A stretch of 45,437 nt of DNA from Solirubrobacteraceae bacterium (lineage in GTDB: Bacteria; Actinomycetota; Thermoleophilia; Solirubrobacterales; Solirubrobacteraceae): positions 1 through 45,437 of the forward strand of contig JAGIBJ010000064.1 in NCBI GenBank assembly GCA_017744415.1, in the 5' to 3' direction. A program made the position numbers and the translations under genes. Below the pieces are notes generated by a model. That model had not been told where the DNA came from and searched no databases. It saw only the letters and a program-made list of their open reading frames with translations. Shown here piece by piece: positions 1 through 7,981 of the stretch. Each line of letters begins with the position of its first letter. The stretch's first letter is position 1.

Positions 1-881
1 ACGCCGAACGCGAACGGCTCGACGGTCGGGGTGCGGCTCACGTCGAGCGGCGCGGTGTTGGCCGGATCGAGCATCGGCAGCACCGTCTGCGCGTACTTGG
101 GGCCGTGCTTGGCGATGAACTTCGGCGCACTCTTGCTGCCCCAGAAGATCGACTCGGTCTTGCCGCTGCCGTGGTAGGCGACGAGCTGCACGACGCGCAC
201 CGGCTTGGTGGTGTCGAGACGCTTCCAGTAGGCCGACACGGTCTCAGGGCCGACGGGCTTCGTGCTGCCGCCGTTCTGCTGCAGCTGGGAGCCGCTCGGG
301 ACCGACGTCTTGAAGCCGTAGATGTTGTTGACGATGTCGCGCAGCCCCGGCTCGGTACCGCCTTCAGGACGCGTCTGCCACCAGCCGCGCAGCTTGATGG
401 TCTTGCTCGGGCTCGAGGCGTCGTTCGTGTTGATCGTCAGCGTCGAGCTGACGAGCTGGTGGTTCGGGCTGGTCGCGTTCGTGTTGTAGGTGAACTGCAC
501 CTGCACGGGGAGGGTGGCGCCCGGTGCGATCGCCGCCGGGAAGCTGGTCGGCGAGAGCACCTTGAACGACGACGGCGCGGCGATCGACGCGCTCGTGATC
601 GACACCGGCGAGTCGCCCGTGTTCGTGACGTTGACGATGCCCGTGTCGATCGGCACGGTCTCCGGCCACGGGATGGTGGTGCCGTCGGCCAGCGTCTTCG
701 TCGGGATGATGTGGTGGTACCGCGAGAAGACGAGGGTGTCCGGGAACACCGGCTGCGCGCTCGTCGCCGTCACGGCCGCGTGGGAGGCTGCCGGCGCCAG
801 GGCGGCGGTCACGGCGGCCAGGGGCAGCGCCGCTGCAAGGCGGCGGCCGAAGGCGCGGATCAGGGTGGGGCGTCGGGACAT
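1..881 (-). CDS. Secreted ASH/choice-of-anchor-D domain protein (3' end outside window)
   Basis: An open frame runs from an ATG at 881 to the window edge (293 codons visible, no stop), so the C-terminus is missing. The N-terminus is a signal peptide: arginine-rich start, hydrophobic stretch, and an Ala-rich cleavage region near residue 36 (ASHAA). Residues ~40-165 form an Ig-like beta-sandwich of the ASH/choice-of-anchor D type, with phrases such as VNVTNTGDSPVSI, FPAAIAPGATLPVQVQF and LTINTNDASSP. The following part (from ~170) is not recognised. The gene starts 32 bp after the stop of the upstream propeller gene with no promoter between, so it is probably the third gene of one operon. It is likely exported and structural or adhesive; no catalytic motif is visible. 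Confidence 0.8.
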   Translation of the reverse strand, partial: MSRRPTLIRAFGRRLAAALPLAAVTAALAPAASHAAVTATSAQPVFPDTLVFSRYHHIIPTKTLADGTTIPWPETVPIDTGIVNVTNTGDSPVSITSASIAAPSSFKVLSPTSFPAAIAPGATLPVQVQFTYNTNATSPNHQLVSSTLTINTNDASSPSKTIKLRGWWQTRPEGGTEPGLRDIVNNIYGFKTSVPSGSQLQQNGGSTKPVGPETVSAYWKRLDTTKPVRVVQLVAYHGSGKTESIFWGSKSAPKFIAKHGPKYAQTVLPMLDPANTAPLDVSRTPTVEPFAFG

Positions 882-913
882 GGTGGCGAGGTCGGTGGTG
901 GTGGTCGGAAGGC

Positions 914-3175
914 TCACTTGGCCTTCTTGGGCTTGTAGAAGGTTTTGGTCTGCCCGAGTTTCGTCTTCTTGTCGACGTCGAGCAAGTACAGGCGGATGGT
1001 GGCGCCCTGGGCGTTGATGCGCGACCAGTTGACGGCACCGAAGCGGAGTTTCACCTTGGCCGACTTGCCCTTGAACGCGCTGCGTGCGACGGCGAGCTGC
1101 TTGCCGGCCGTGCGCTTGCCCAGCGTGACGAGCACGCGGCACTGCTGCCCCTTGATCGCGACCGTGAGCGAGCGGCAGGAGAGCTCGATCGAGCGCTTGC
1201 CGACCTTGCGGGGCTTCACGCCGAAGAAGAGCGTGTCGACGAGGGGCGTGCCCTCAGGCTTCTGCCCCGGGCCGGGGGTCGGCTTGGGCGTCGGCGTCGG
1301 GGCGACCGGAGTGGGCGCCGGCGTCGGCTCGGGGTTCGGGGCGGCGGTCGGGACCGGCGTCGGGGTCGGTGGCGGATCCAGGCACTGCTGCTTCTGCGGC
1401 GTGTAGGTGCCGTTCACGAGCGGTTTGAGCAGCGTGACGTCCGAGTCCTGGGGAGCGGTCTGCGGGAGGTCGCTCACGTAGAGGTTTCCGGTCGCGGGAT
1501 CCTGGGCGACATCGAGCGGATCGGCAAAACCGGTGAGGCCCGGGATGCGCTCGATCATCTGCGTCACGTCGCCCGCCGCGTTGACGCGCAGGGCGATGAT
1601 GTCCTTGCCGCTGCTGTAGCGGGTGACGAACAGCGCGCCGCGCAGCTCGTCGTTCCACTGGCGCCCGCAGTACTCGAGCGCGCCGTTCGCCGAGGCATGG
1701 TCGCCGAGATCGAACGCCTCCTGAGCGTAGTTGCGATCCGGCAGCGTGCCGACCGGGTAGAGGGTGTTCTCGAGGTGATCCGTGCCGTTCGTGGGGTTGG
1801 CGCCGAAGAAGGCGTACTCGCAGCGGGCCGGATTCGGGTGCCCGTAGTACTTGCCCTTGGCGACGTCGAAGAGGAGGTCTGGCTGGACGTCGACGGAGTT
1901 CGTCGCCGGAACCTGCGGCCCGGACCACGGGCCGTCGATGCGGTTGCCGCAGGAGGCCGGGAGCGTGCTCGGAGTGCCGGGCGTGTTGCCGCCGGCGGCG
2001 GAGCCGTTCGTCGGCACGTAGAGGTGACCGTTCGTGTGCCAGACCTGGTCGTAGGCGTTGCGGATACCGGAGGCGAAGATCGTCACCGGAGCGCCGGCGG
2101 CGAACGGGTCGTACGTACCGCCCTCCGACGTCTTCACGTTGAGCGGCAGGCCGCCCGAGCCCGGAGCCTTGTCGTAGAGCGAGGGATCGACGCGCAGCAC
2201 CGCGGCCGAGAGGGTGTGCTCGGAGCGGTTGCGCCAAGCACCGTCGGGCGCGCCCATCGCGCTCATGCTGCCCTGGTTGATGTAGAGGCCGCCGTCAGGA
2301 CCGAACGAGATCGAGTTCGTCTCGTGATCTTTCGCCGACCGCGGCAGGCCGCGGATGTAGGTGGTCGCGCTCTTGGCGTTCACGTTGATGCGCGAGAGCT
2401 TGCCGCTCCAGTCCTTCGCATACTGCTGCTCGCCGTCGTAGTGACCGTCGCTGTGCGTCACCCAGAGGATCGGGTTGCTCGCACTCGAGCCCGGCTCGAA
2501 GGCCAAGCCGATCACGTTGTCCGGCACCTGGTCGTCGGCGTCGACGAAGGTCTCGATGAGCTCCGAGTTACCGAGGGCACCGGTGCTGTTGTCGATCGGG
2601 AAACGGAGTACCTGCCCGATGAGGGTCGCGGCGTAGAGCGCGCGGCCGTTCCCACCGGCACCCGGTCCCACGAGGACCGAAGTGATGAACTTGCCGTCAG
2701 CCTTCGACTGCGCCGTCTGCGAGAACTTGGCCGCGACGTTCGGAGCGCTCGGCACTGCGCCGGTGGTGAACTTCGAGGTGAAGGCGGTGAATGCGTTGCC
2801 GGCCTGATCCTTGAGCGCCGAGGTGACCTCGAAGCGGTACTTCGTGTTGGCCTTGAGCGCCGCCTTCGGCTGCACGACGACGACGTCGTTGCCGCCGCTC
2901 GTGTTGGCGTTGGCCTGGATCAGCTGGTCGTTGGAGTCCTGGTAGAGCCTCGCGCCGGCGTTGAGCGTCGAAGCGTCGACGCCCGCGTCGTCCACGAGGT
3001 TCACCTCGGCGGTGACGGCGTTCAGCGGGTTGACCCCCGTCGCGTTGTTCGCCGGGCTCACGCTGCGGATGCTCGGGTTGGCAGCGGCGGCCACACCGGG
3101 CGCGAGCCCGAGTGCGACGAATGCGACGAGCGCGGCGCGCGTGGAGCGCGCCGCGTGGTGGACGAACCTCAGCAT
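914..3175 (-). CDS. Secreted Ig-like + beta-propeller (glucose/sorbosone dehydrogenase-type) protein, paralogue B
   Basis: 753 residues. A signal peptide covers residues 1-32 (cleavage near VAAA). Residues ~35-140 are a bacterial Ig-like (SbsA/Big_5 type) domain, including SVSPANNATGVNPLNAVTAE. Residues ~155-595 are a soluble beta-propeller resembling glucose/sorbosone dehydrogenases, with blade-like phrases ALYAATLIGQVLRFP, ILWVTHSDGHYDGE, SGIRNAYDQVWHTNGHLYVP and LYVSDLPQTAPQ. A Pro/Thr linker (~600-645) precedes a ~105-residue Lys-rich C-terminal domain with conserved cysteines. It is closely similar end to end to the gene starting at 5615, whose stop lies 7 nt upstream, so this is a tandem duplication. 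Whether PQQ or any sugar is bound cannot be decided by reading; a structural role is equally possible. Confidence 0.88.
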   Translation of the reverse strand: MLRFVHHAARSTRAALVAFVALGLAPGVAAAANPSIRSVSPANNATGVNPLNAVTAEVNLVDDAGVDASTLNAGARLYQDSNDQLIQANANTSGGNDVVVVQPKAALKANTKYRFEVTSALKDQAGNAFTAFTSKFTTGAVPSAPNVAAKFSQTAQSKADGKFITSVLVGPGAGGNGRALYAATLIGQVLRFPIDNSTGALGNSELIETFVDADDQVPDNVIGLAFEPGSSASNPILWVTHSDGHYDGEQQYAKDWSGKLSRINVNAKSATTYIRGLPRSAKDHETNSISFGPDGGLYINQGSMSAMGAPDGAWRNRSEHTLSAAVLRVDPSLYDKAPGSGGLPLNVKTSEGGTYDPFAAGAPVTIFASGIRNAYDQVWHTNGHLYVPTNGSAAGGNTPGTPSTLPASCGNRIDGPWSGPQVPATNSVDVQPDLLFDVAKGKYYGHPNPARCEYAFFGANPTNGTDHLENTLYPVGTLPDRNYAQEAFDLGDHASANGALEYCGRQWNDELRGALFVTRYSSGKDIIALRVNAAGDVTQMIERIPGLTGFADPLDVAQDPATGNLYVSDLPQTAPQDSDVTLLKPLVNGTYTPQKQQCLDPPPTPTPVPTAAPNPEPTPAPTPVAPTPTPKPTPGPGQKPEGTPLVDTLFFGVKPRKVGKRSIELSCRSLTVAIKGQQCRVLVTLGKRTAGKQLAVARSAFKGKSAKVKLRFGAVNWSRINAQGATIRLYLLDVDKKTKLGQTKTFYKPKKAK

Positions 3176-3182
3176 CGACCGG

Positions 3183-5615
3183 CTACTTCTTGGACTTCGA
3201 CTTCGTCTTGGCCTTCGACTTGCGAGCCGTGGCGGACGACGGCTTGAAGTACGCGGTCGTCCGGCTGATCGTCGTCTTCCCGTCGGTCTCCAGGAGGCGG
3301 AGCTCGAACGTCGCTCCGGACGAGGTGATCTTCGCCCAGTTGGTCGTCGAGAACGGGAGCGTGAACTTCACCGAGCGCAACGAGCTGGCCGTGAAGCTCG
3401 TGCGCTTGAGCGCGAGCTCGGTGCCGCCCGTCCCGGTGCCCTGGGTGACGCGGAGGCGGCAGGAGCGGCCGACGACACCCGGTGCCGAGGCAGGCAGGCG
3501 ACAGGACGTCTCGATCGTGCGAGTGGCAGAAACGCGCGGCAGGATTCCGAAGAACACCTGGATGATCGACGGGGCCGGCGTCGGCGTCGCGCCCGGCGGG
3601 AGCGTCGGAGTCGGGGCAGAGGTCGGCGCCGGCGTGACGACCGGGGTCGCCGTCGGGGCGGGTGTCGCCGTCGGCACCGCGGTCGGGGCCGGCGTCGCCG
3701 TCGGCACCGGCGTGTTGGTCGGCTTCGGAGTCGCGGTCGGCTTCGGCGTCGCGGTCGGCGCCGGCGTCGCGGTCGGAGCAGGCGTCGGGGTCGGCGTGGG
3801 CGCCGGCGTACCGCAGTTCGTGGTCATCGGCGAGTTGGCGCCGTTGACCTGCGCGCGCAGGAGCGTGATCGAGCTGTTCTGCGGCGCCGTCTGCGGGAGA
3901 TCGGTGACGTAGAGGTAGCCCGTGCCCGGATCCTGCGCGATGTCGAGCGGGTTCGCGAAGCCGGTCATGCCGGGGATGCCGGTGATGCGCCTGCTCACCT
4001 TCCCCGCGCTGTCGAAGCCGAGGGCGATGATGTCCTTGCCCGCGCTGTAGCGCGTGATGAGGAGCATGTTGCGCAGCTCGTTGTTCCACTGGCGGCCGCA
4101 GTATTCGATCGCCCCGTTGGCCGACGCGTGCAGACCGAGGTTGTAGGAACCCGTCACGTAGTTGCGGTCACGCAGAGTGCCCACCGGGTAGAGCGGATTC
4201 TCGAGCTCGTCCTCACCGCTCGTCGGGTTGGCACCGAAGAACGCCCACTCGCACCGCTTCGGGTTTGGATGGCCGTAGTACTTGTTCTTCTTCACGTCGA
4301 AGAGCAGATCGGGCTGGACGTCGACCGAGTTGGTCGCCGGAACCGCGGGCCCGGTCCACGAACCGTCGAGGCGCTTGCCGCACACCGGCGGGAGCGTGCC
4401 GGGGGTGCCGGGCGTGTTGCCGCCAGCGGCCGAGCCGTTCGTCGGCACGTAGAGGTGGCCGTTGGAGTGCCACACGAGGTCGTAGGCGTTGCGGATGCCG
4501 GAGCCGTAGACGGTCACCTTCGCGCCGCTGGCGAACGGGTCGTACGTGCCGTCGCCTTCCGACTTCACATCGAGCGGGAGCGAGGACGACGACGGCGTCG
4601 TGTTGATCAGCGAGGGATCGACGCGGAGCACGGCGCCGGAGAGCGCGTGCTCGTCGCGGTTGCCCCAGGCGCCGTCCTTCGCGCCCATGGCGGTCATGCT
4701 GCCCTGAGCGATGTAGAGCGCGCCATCCGGACCGAACGCGATCGAGTTCGTCTCGTGGTCCTTCGCGGAGCGCGGCAGGCGCTCGACGTAGTCCTTCGTG
4801 GTGCCGGCGTTGACGTCGATGCGGGTGAGCGTGCCGGTCCAGTCGATGGCGAAGTTCGTCTCGCCGTCGTAGTGGCCGTCGCTGTGCGTCACCCAGAGGA
4901 TCGGGTTGCTGTTCGTCGAGTCGGGGTCGAACGCGAGGCCGATCACGTTGTCGGGCATGCCGTCGCCCGAGGCGAACGACGCAAGCTCCTCGGATGCGCC
5001 GAGCGAGCCGTCGCTGGACATCGGGAAGCGCAGGACCTGACCGATGAGCGTCGCGGCGTAGAGCGCGCGGCCGGTGCCGCCCGCGCCTGGGCCCACGAGC
5101 ACCGAGGTGACGAACTTGCCCTTGGCGGAGGCCTGGGCAGTCTTCGCGAACTTGGCGGCGACGTTGGGGCCGGCCGGCGTGGCGCCGGTCGTGAAGGTGG
5201 AGGTGAACGGCGCGAAGGATGCGCCGGACTGGTCCTTGAGCGCCGTGGTCACGCGGAAGCGGTACTCGGTGAAGGGCTCGAGGTTCGCCGTCGGCTGAAT
5301 GATGATGACGTCGTTGCCGCCGCTGGTGTTGCGAGTGGCCTCGATGTCTGCGCCGTTCGACTCCTTCGTGAGCTTCACGCCTGCGTTCATCGTGAGCGGG
5401 TCGACGCCCGCACCGTCGTTGACGAGGTTCACCTCAGCGGTGACGGCCTCGTCCGGGCGGAAGCCGGTGGCGCCGTCGGCGGGGATGACGCTGCGAACGC
5501 TCGGCTGGGCCGCCATTGCGGAGCCGGGCGAGGCGAAGAAAGAAAGCACGACGGCGCCGAGTGCGATGACGCCGGAACGATGACGGAGGCGCGCCGAGTG
5601 GAGGGCTGAAAGCAT
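3183..5615 (-). CDS. Secreted Ig-like + beta-propeller (glucose/sorbosone dehydrogenase-type) protein, paralogue A
   Basis: 810 residues from the ATG at 5615. The frame is open to 5711, but the stretch before 5615 (rich in R, P, C and H) looks untranslated, and the 5615 start gives a clean signal peptide ending at AMAA. Domains in order are: an Ig-like domain (~37-145), a propeller (~155-600) with the same blade phrases as paralogue B (LWVTHSDGHYDGE, GIRNAYDLVWHSNGHLYVP), a long TPxPTATP linker (~625-700), and a C-terminal domain that begins FFGILPR and ends in a Lys-rich tail (KAKTKSKSKK). It is the first gene of a probable three-gene operon. A TTGACA hexamer at 5667-5672 on this strand may be the -35 element, but no convincing -10 was seen. 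It is secreted; the enzymatic activity is unproven. Confidence 0.88.
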   Translation of the reverse strand: MLSALHSARLRHRSGVIALGAVVLSFFASPGSAMAAQPSVRSVIPADGATGFRPDEAVTAEVNLVNDGAGVDPLTMNAGVKLTKESNGADIEATRNTSGGNDVIIIQPTANLEPFTEYRFRVTTALKDQSGASFAPFTSTFTTGATPAGPNVAAKFAKTAQASAKGKFVTSVLVGPGAGGTGRALYAATLIGQVLRFPMSSDGSLGASEELASFASGDGMPDNVIGLAFDPDSTNSNPILWVTHSDGHYDGETNFAIDWTGTLTRIDVNAGTTKDYVERLPRSAKDHETNSIAFGPDGALYIAQGSMTAMGAKDGAWGNRDEHALSGAVLRVDPSLINTTPSSSSLPLDVKSEGDGTYDPFASGAKVTVYGSGIRNAYDLVWHSNGHLYVPTNGSAAGGNTPGTPGTLPPVCGKRLDGSWTGPAVPATNSVDVQPDLLFDVKKNKYYGHPNPKRCEWAFFGANPTSGEDELENPLYPVGTLRDRNYVTGSYNLGLHASANGAIEYCGRQWNNELRNMLLITRYSAGKDIIALGFDSAGKVSRRITGIPGMTGFANPLDIAQDPGTGYLYVTDLPQTAPQNSSITLLRAQVNGANSPMTTNCGTPAPTPTPTPAPTATPAPTATPKPTATPKPTNTPVPTATPAPTAVPTATPAPTATPVVTPAPTSAPTPTLPPGATPTPAPSIIQVFFGILPRVSATRTIETSCRLPASAPGVVGRSCRLRVTQGTGTGGTELALKRTSFTASSLRSVKFTLPFSTTNWAKITSSGATFELRLLETDGKTTISRTTAYFKPSSATARKSKAKTKSKSKK
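3588..3812 (-). repeat. Coding microsatellite-like Pro/Thr linker repeat
   Basis: Degenerate 6-18 bp units (gcgtcgcggtcgg-like on the + strand) repeat tandemly and encode a (T-P-x-P-T-A)n linker in paralogue A. The paralogue at 914-3175 has a shorter version at about 1265-1375, so the array length has changed since the duplication. Such linkers usually separate an extracellular domain from a wall-associated module. Confidence 0.75.
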
Positions 5616-5666
5616 GGACGGGGTTGGTCGGAAGGGAACAGCGTGGTGACTCGGGGGACGCCAGCA

Positions 5667-5672
5667 TGTCAA
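5667..5672 (-). promoter_or_regulatory. Possible -35 element of the propeller operon
   Basis: A perfect TTGACA reads on the minus strand 52 nt upstream of the ATG at 5615. No good -10 hexamer follows at 16-18 nt, so this is only a candidate. Confidence 0.25.
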
Positions 5673-5736
5673 ACGGATCAGCGAAAGAACACGGGCTTTC
5701 TCGGAGTTCATGGCGTATTGACATACCGTCAGTAGC

Positions 5737-5773
5737 GTTGGACGAGCAACGGCGCGTCTCGGACTTGTCCAAC
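5737..5773. promoter_or_regulatory. 7-bp inverted repeat in the divergent intergenic region
   Basis: GTTGGAC (5737-5743) and GTCCAAC (5767-5773) are perfect inverted arms 23 nt apart. They lie between the divergent propeller operon (start 5615) and the secreted protein gene (start 5837). It could be an operator, but arms of this length may also occur by chance. Confidence 0.25.
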
Positions 5774-5836
5774 GAGAAAGCGGCGGTGCGCCAACGCTCC
5801 CGTCAGGTGGGCCGATCCAGCTGCGTATCCCTGTTC

Positions 5837-6829
5837 ATGCGCCTCCGCGAGTGCCCGACCAAGGCCTTCCGCTCTCCCTATTTCACCGGCTGCTTGTGTG
5901 TCGTAGGCACACTTCTTGGAGCATCTCCTGTACACGCCCTCACCATCAGTGGAACGAGCGTCAAGACCCTTCCGTCCCCGGCGGGCCCTGCCCCGGTGAC
6001 CGCCAACCAGGGCAGCACCGACGTCATCTACTACCTCGATCTCCACGCCGGAGCCACGGACGAGCGCTTCAGCGTGCTGCTGCGCCCCGGGGCCTTCGCC
6101 ACCGAGGGCCGAAGCGATGAGGGCCAGTCGGTCGACGGACCATTGCAATTCGGGCTCTACGGCCCGGGGACGGTGGGCAGCACGGTCTCGGATCCCGCGA
6201 TCGGCCGCGAGTGCTCGGCCAAGGACCGCACGCACGGCTACGCAACCGGCAACGCGGTCGTCGACCTCGCGCTGCCGGCCGGAGCCAACACCACGCTGGC
6301 GGTCCGCTACGGCATCGGCCGCCGAGCCCCGTGGGTCGACACGGATCTCCGCCTGCGGTTCGGCTTCCAGCAGAAGCTCATCGGGGACTACCCGGCGACG
6401 AGCCCGCTCGCGGGCGCCGCGACATCAGTGGCGGGAATCGCGTCGTCGGGCGTGACGCCGGCGATCCCGGTCGAGTCGAAGGGCTCGGGCAAGCGGATCG
6501 GGGCCCACCTCCTACTCTCGACCTCTCCTCGAGGGTCGGACGGCACCGATGGCGGGAAGCCCAGATCACTCAAGCTCTCATCGAGGGTGAAGGTCTCCGG
6601 GCGCCTCCTCCCCGCCCTCGCAGGTAAGCGCGTCCAGCTGCAGTGGGCAAAGAGCGGCGGCACGCCGCGCACGGCCGCCACGGTGAAGACGACGAGGCGC
6701 GGCCGCTTCAGCGCAAGGCTCCGGGCGCCGGCGCGCGGCACCTACGAGCTGTGGGCGAGCTACCCGAGCCAGGCGGGTCCACTTCGGAGCGACTCGACGT
6801 CATGCCCGATCGTCTATCGCGTGCGCTGA
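5837..6829 (+). CDS. Secreted protein of unknown function with C-terminal Ig-like domain
   Basis: 330 residues from the ATG at 5837. The frame is open further upstream, but the ATG at 5837 places a signal peptide at the N-terminus (MRLRECPTKAF, hydrophobic CLCVVGTLLGAS, cleavage after PVHA). The upstream codons do not look coding. The mature part starts LTISGTSVKTLPSP and has a ~160-residue beta-rich region (DVIYYLDLHAGATDERFSVLL, FGLYGPGTVG). A ~90-residue C-terminal region (LKLSSRVKVSGRLLPALAG ... GRFSARLRAPARGTYELWA) is typical of Ig-like or carboxypeptidase-regulatory beta-sandwiches. It is convergent with the lipoprotein gene ending at 6836 (6 bp between stops). No enzyme family is recognised. 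Confidence 0.75.
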   Translation: MRLRECPTKAFRSPYFTGCLCVVGTLLGASPVHALTISGTSVKTLPSPAGPAPVTANQGSTDVIYYLDLHAGATDERFSVLLRPGAFATEGRSDEGQSVDGPLQFGLYGPGTVGSTVSDPAIGRECSAKDRTHGYATGNAVVDLALPAGANTTLAVRYGIGRRAPWVDTDLRLRFGFQQKLIGDYPATSPLAGAATSVAGIASSGVTPAIPVESKGSGKRIGAHLLLSTSPRGSDGTDGGKPRSLKLSSRVKVSGRLLPALAGKRVQLQWAKSGGTPRTAATVKTTRRGRFSARLRAPARGTYELWASYPSQAGPLRSDSTSCPIVYRVR

Positions 6830-6835
6830 GGTCGA

Positions 6836-7981
6836 TCAGCGATCGCGGAGCGCCGCGATCTCATCGGTGAACGCCTGGAGCGCCGGCTTCGCCTCGCCCT
6901 CGAGCGTGTTCAGGCCAGTGTGGAGCCCCCAGAAGTCGCGGCCGCCCTCATACGGCGGCACGTCGCGCCACGAGTAGTAGATGACGCCGCGCAGCCGTAG
7001 ATCGGTGCGCAAGGCCGCCGAGCGGTCGAGCACCTCAGTCACCTGGCGGGCTTGACGCTTCGGCCCGACCGTGAACGGACTCTTCGGGCCGCCCGTCGCC
7101 CAGCCGAACTCGGTGATCCACAGGTTCACGCTGGTGAGACCCTCGCGATCGAGCCATTCCCGGGCATGTGCGGCGCCGGTGATCACCGTGTCGGCCGTGC
7201 GCCCGTACGGGTGGATGGCGAGCGTGTCGAACGTGCCCTTGGGGGCGGATTTCGCGAGCAGGTGGATGTAGTCCTTGATCGAGATGCCCTGCTTGCTCTG
7301 CGGGAGGCCGCCGGTGACGATCTCGGCCTTCGGGTCGGCGGCGCGGATCGCTTTGGCCGTGACGACGAGGAGGCGCCCGTACTCGCGGTCGTTCGGCCGC
7401 CCGCCCCAATAGGCCTTGAGGTTGGGTTCGTTCCACACCTGCCAGCTGTGCACCGGGCGCTCGGGGATGTCCGGGTGCTCGGCCCAGAACGTGCCACCGG
7501 GGCCGTAGCGCTTGACGAGCTCGGTCGCGAATCCGGCGAACACCGCCGGATCCTTCGGCGGCATCGTGGTCGTCGCCGTCACCTTCACGCCCGGCTTCGC
7601 CGCGGCAGCCTGATCGGGTCGTACCTGGAAGACGATCGGGAGGATCGTGATGCCGGCGCGCGCGGCATTGCCGACGAGCTGGTCGTGCATCCCCCACGCC
7701 CAGCGGCCCTTGCTCGGCTCGATCTCGTCCCAGCGAAACGTCTGGCGGAGCACACCAACGCCGGCCGCGTGCTGGGCACGCAGGGTGGCGAGCTGCTCGG
7801 CATCCGGCAGCGGCAGCACCTCGGGCGCGACGAGGCCGACGTAGTCGGCCGAGATCGGCGTCGAGCGAGCCGCCTGAACGGCCGTGGCCCTCGGAGCCTC
7901 CGCGGTTTCGTCACCGCATGCGGGCAAGAGGCAGACGGCGCCGAGCAGGCCGGCGGCGAGGAACGAGCGCAGGCGGATCAC
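6836..7981 (-). CDS. Lipoprotein, clan GH-A type glycoside hydrolase-like
   Basis: 381 residues. The GTG start at 7981 overlaps the TGA of the upstream gene by 4 nt (GTGA), so the two are translationally coupled. The frame continues upstream, but only as a shadow. The N-terminus is a lipoprotein signal with lipobox LPAC, so the protein is probably anchored to the membrane outer face. The body fits a (beta/alpha)8 hydrolase of clan GH-A (GH5/GH39-like): RQTFRWDEIEPSKGRW, YGPGGTFWAEHPDIP, QVWNEPNLKAYWGG (the Glu after Asn is the expected acid/base) and LWITEFGWATGG (Glu as expected nucleophile). It is a paralogue of the gene at 7978-9411. The substrate is unknown; the neighbourhood suggests a cell-surface polysaccharide. 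Confidence 0.88.
   Translation of the reverse strand: MIRLRSFLAAGLLGAVCLLPACGDETAEAPRATAVQAARSTPISADYVGLVAPEVLPLPDAEQLATLRAQHAAGVGVLRQTFRWDEIEPSKGRWAWGMHDQLVGNAARAGITILPIVFQVRPDQAAAAKPGVKVTATTTMPPKDPAVFAGFATELVKRYGPGGTFWAEHPDIPERPVHSWQVWNEPNLKAYWGGRPNDREYGRLLVVTAKAIRAADPKAEIVTGGLPQSKQGISIKDYIHLLAKSAPKGTFDTLAIHPYGRTADTVITGAAHAREWLDREGLTSVNLWITEFGWATGGPKSPFTVGPKRQARQVTEVLDRSAALRTDLRLRGVIYYSWRDVPPYEGGRDFWGLHTGLNTLEGEAKPALQAFTDEIAALRDR

Noticed and set aside
2961-5609. 882-residue open frame on the plus strand opposite the propeller paralogue
   Set aside because: Arg-rich low-complexity translation with no motif; the minus strand encodes a domain-bearing secreted protein with a close paralogue.
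914-5615. Calling the propeller proteins PQQ-dependent glucose dehydrogenases
   Set aside because: Blade phrases resemble that superfamily, but cofactor and catalytic residues could not be verified by eye, so only the fold type is stated.
5616-5711. 32-codon N-terminal extension of propeller paralogue A
   Set aside because: The extension would bury the signal peptide and its codons do not look coding.
5624-5836. 71-codon N-terminal extension of the secreted protein at 5837
   Set aside because: It would place a polar stretch before the signal peptide and overlaps the divergent promoter region.
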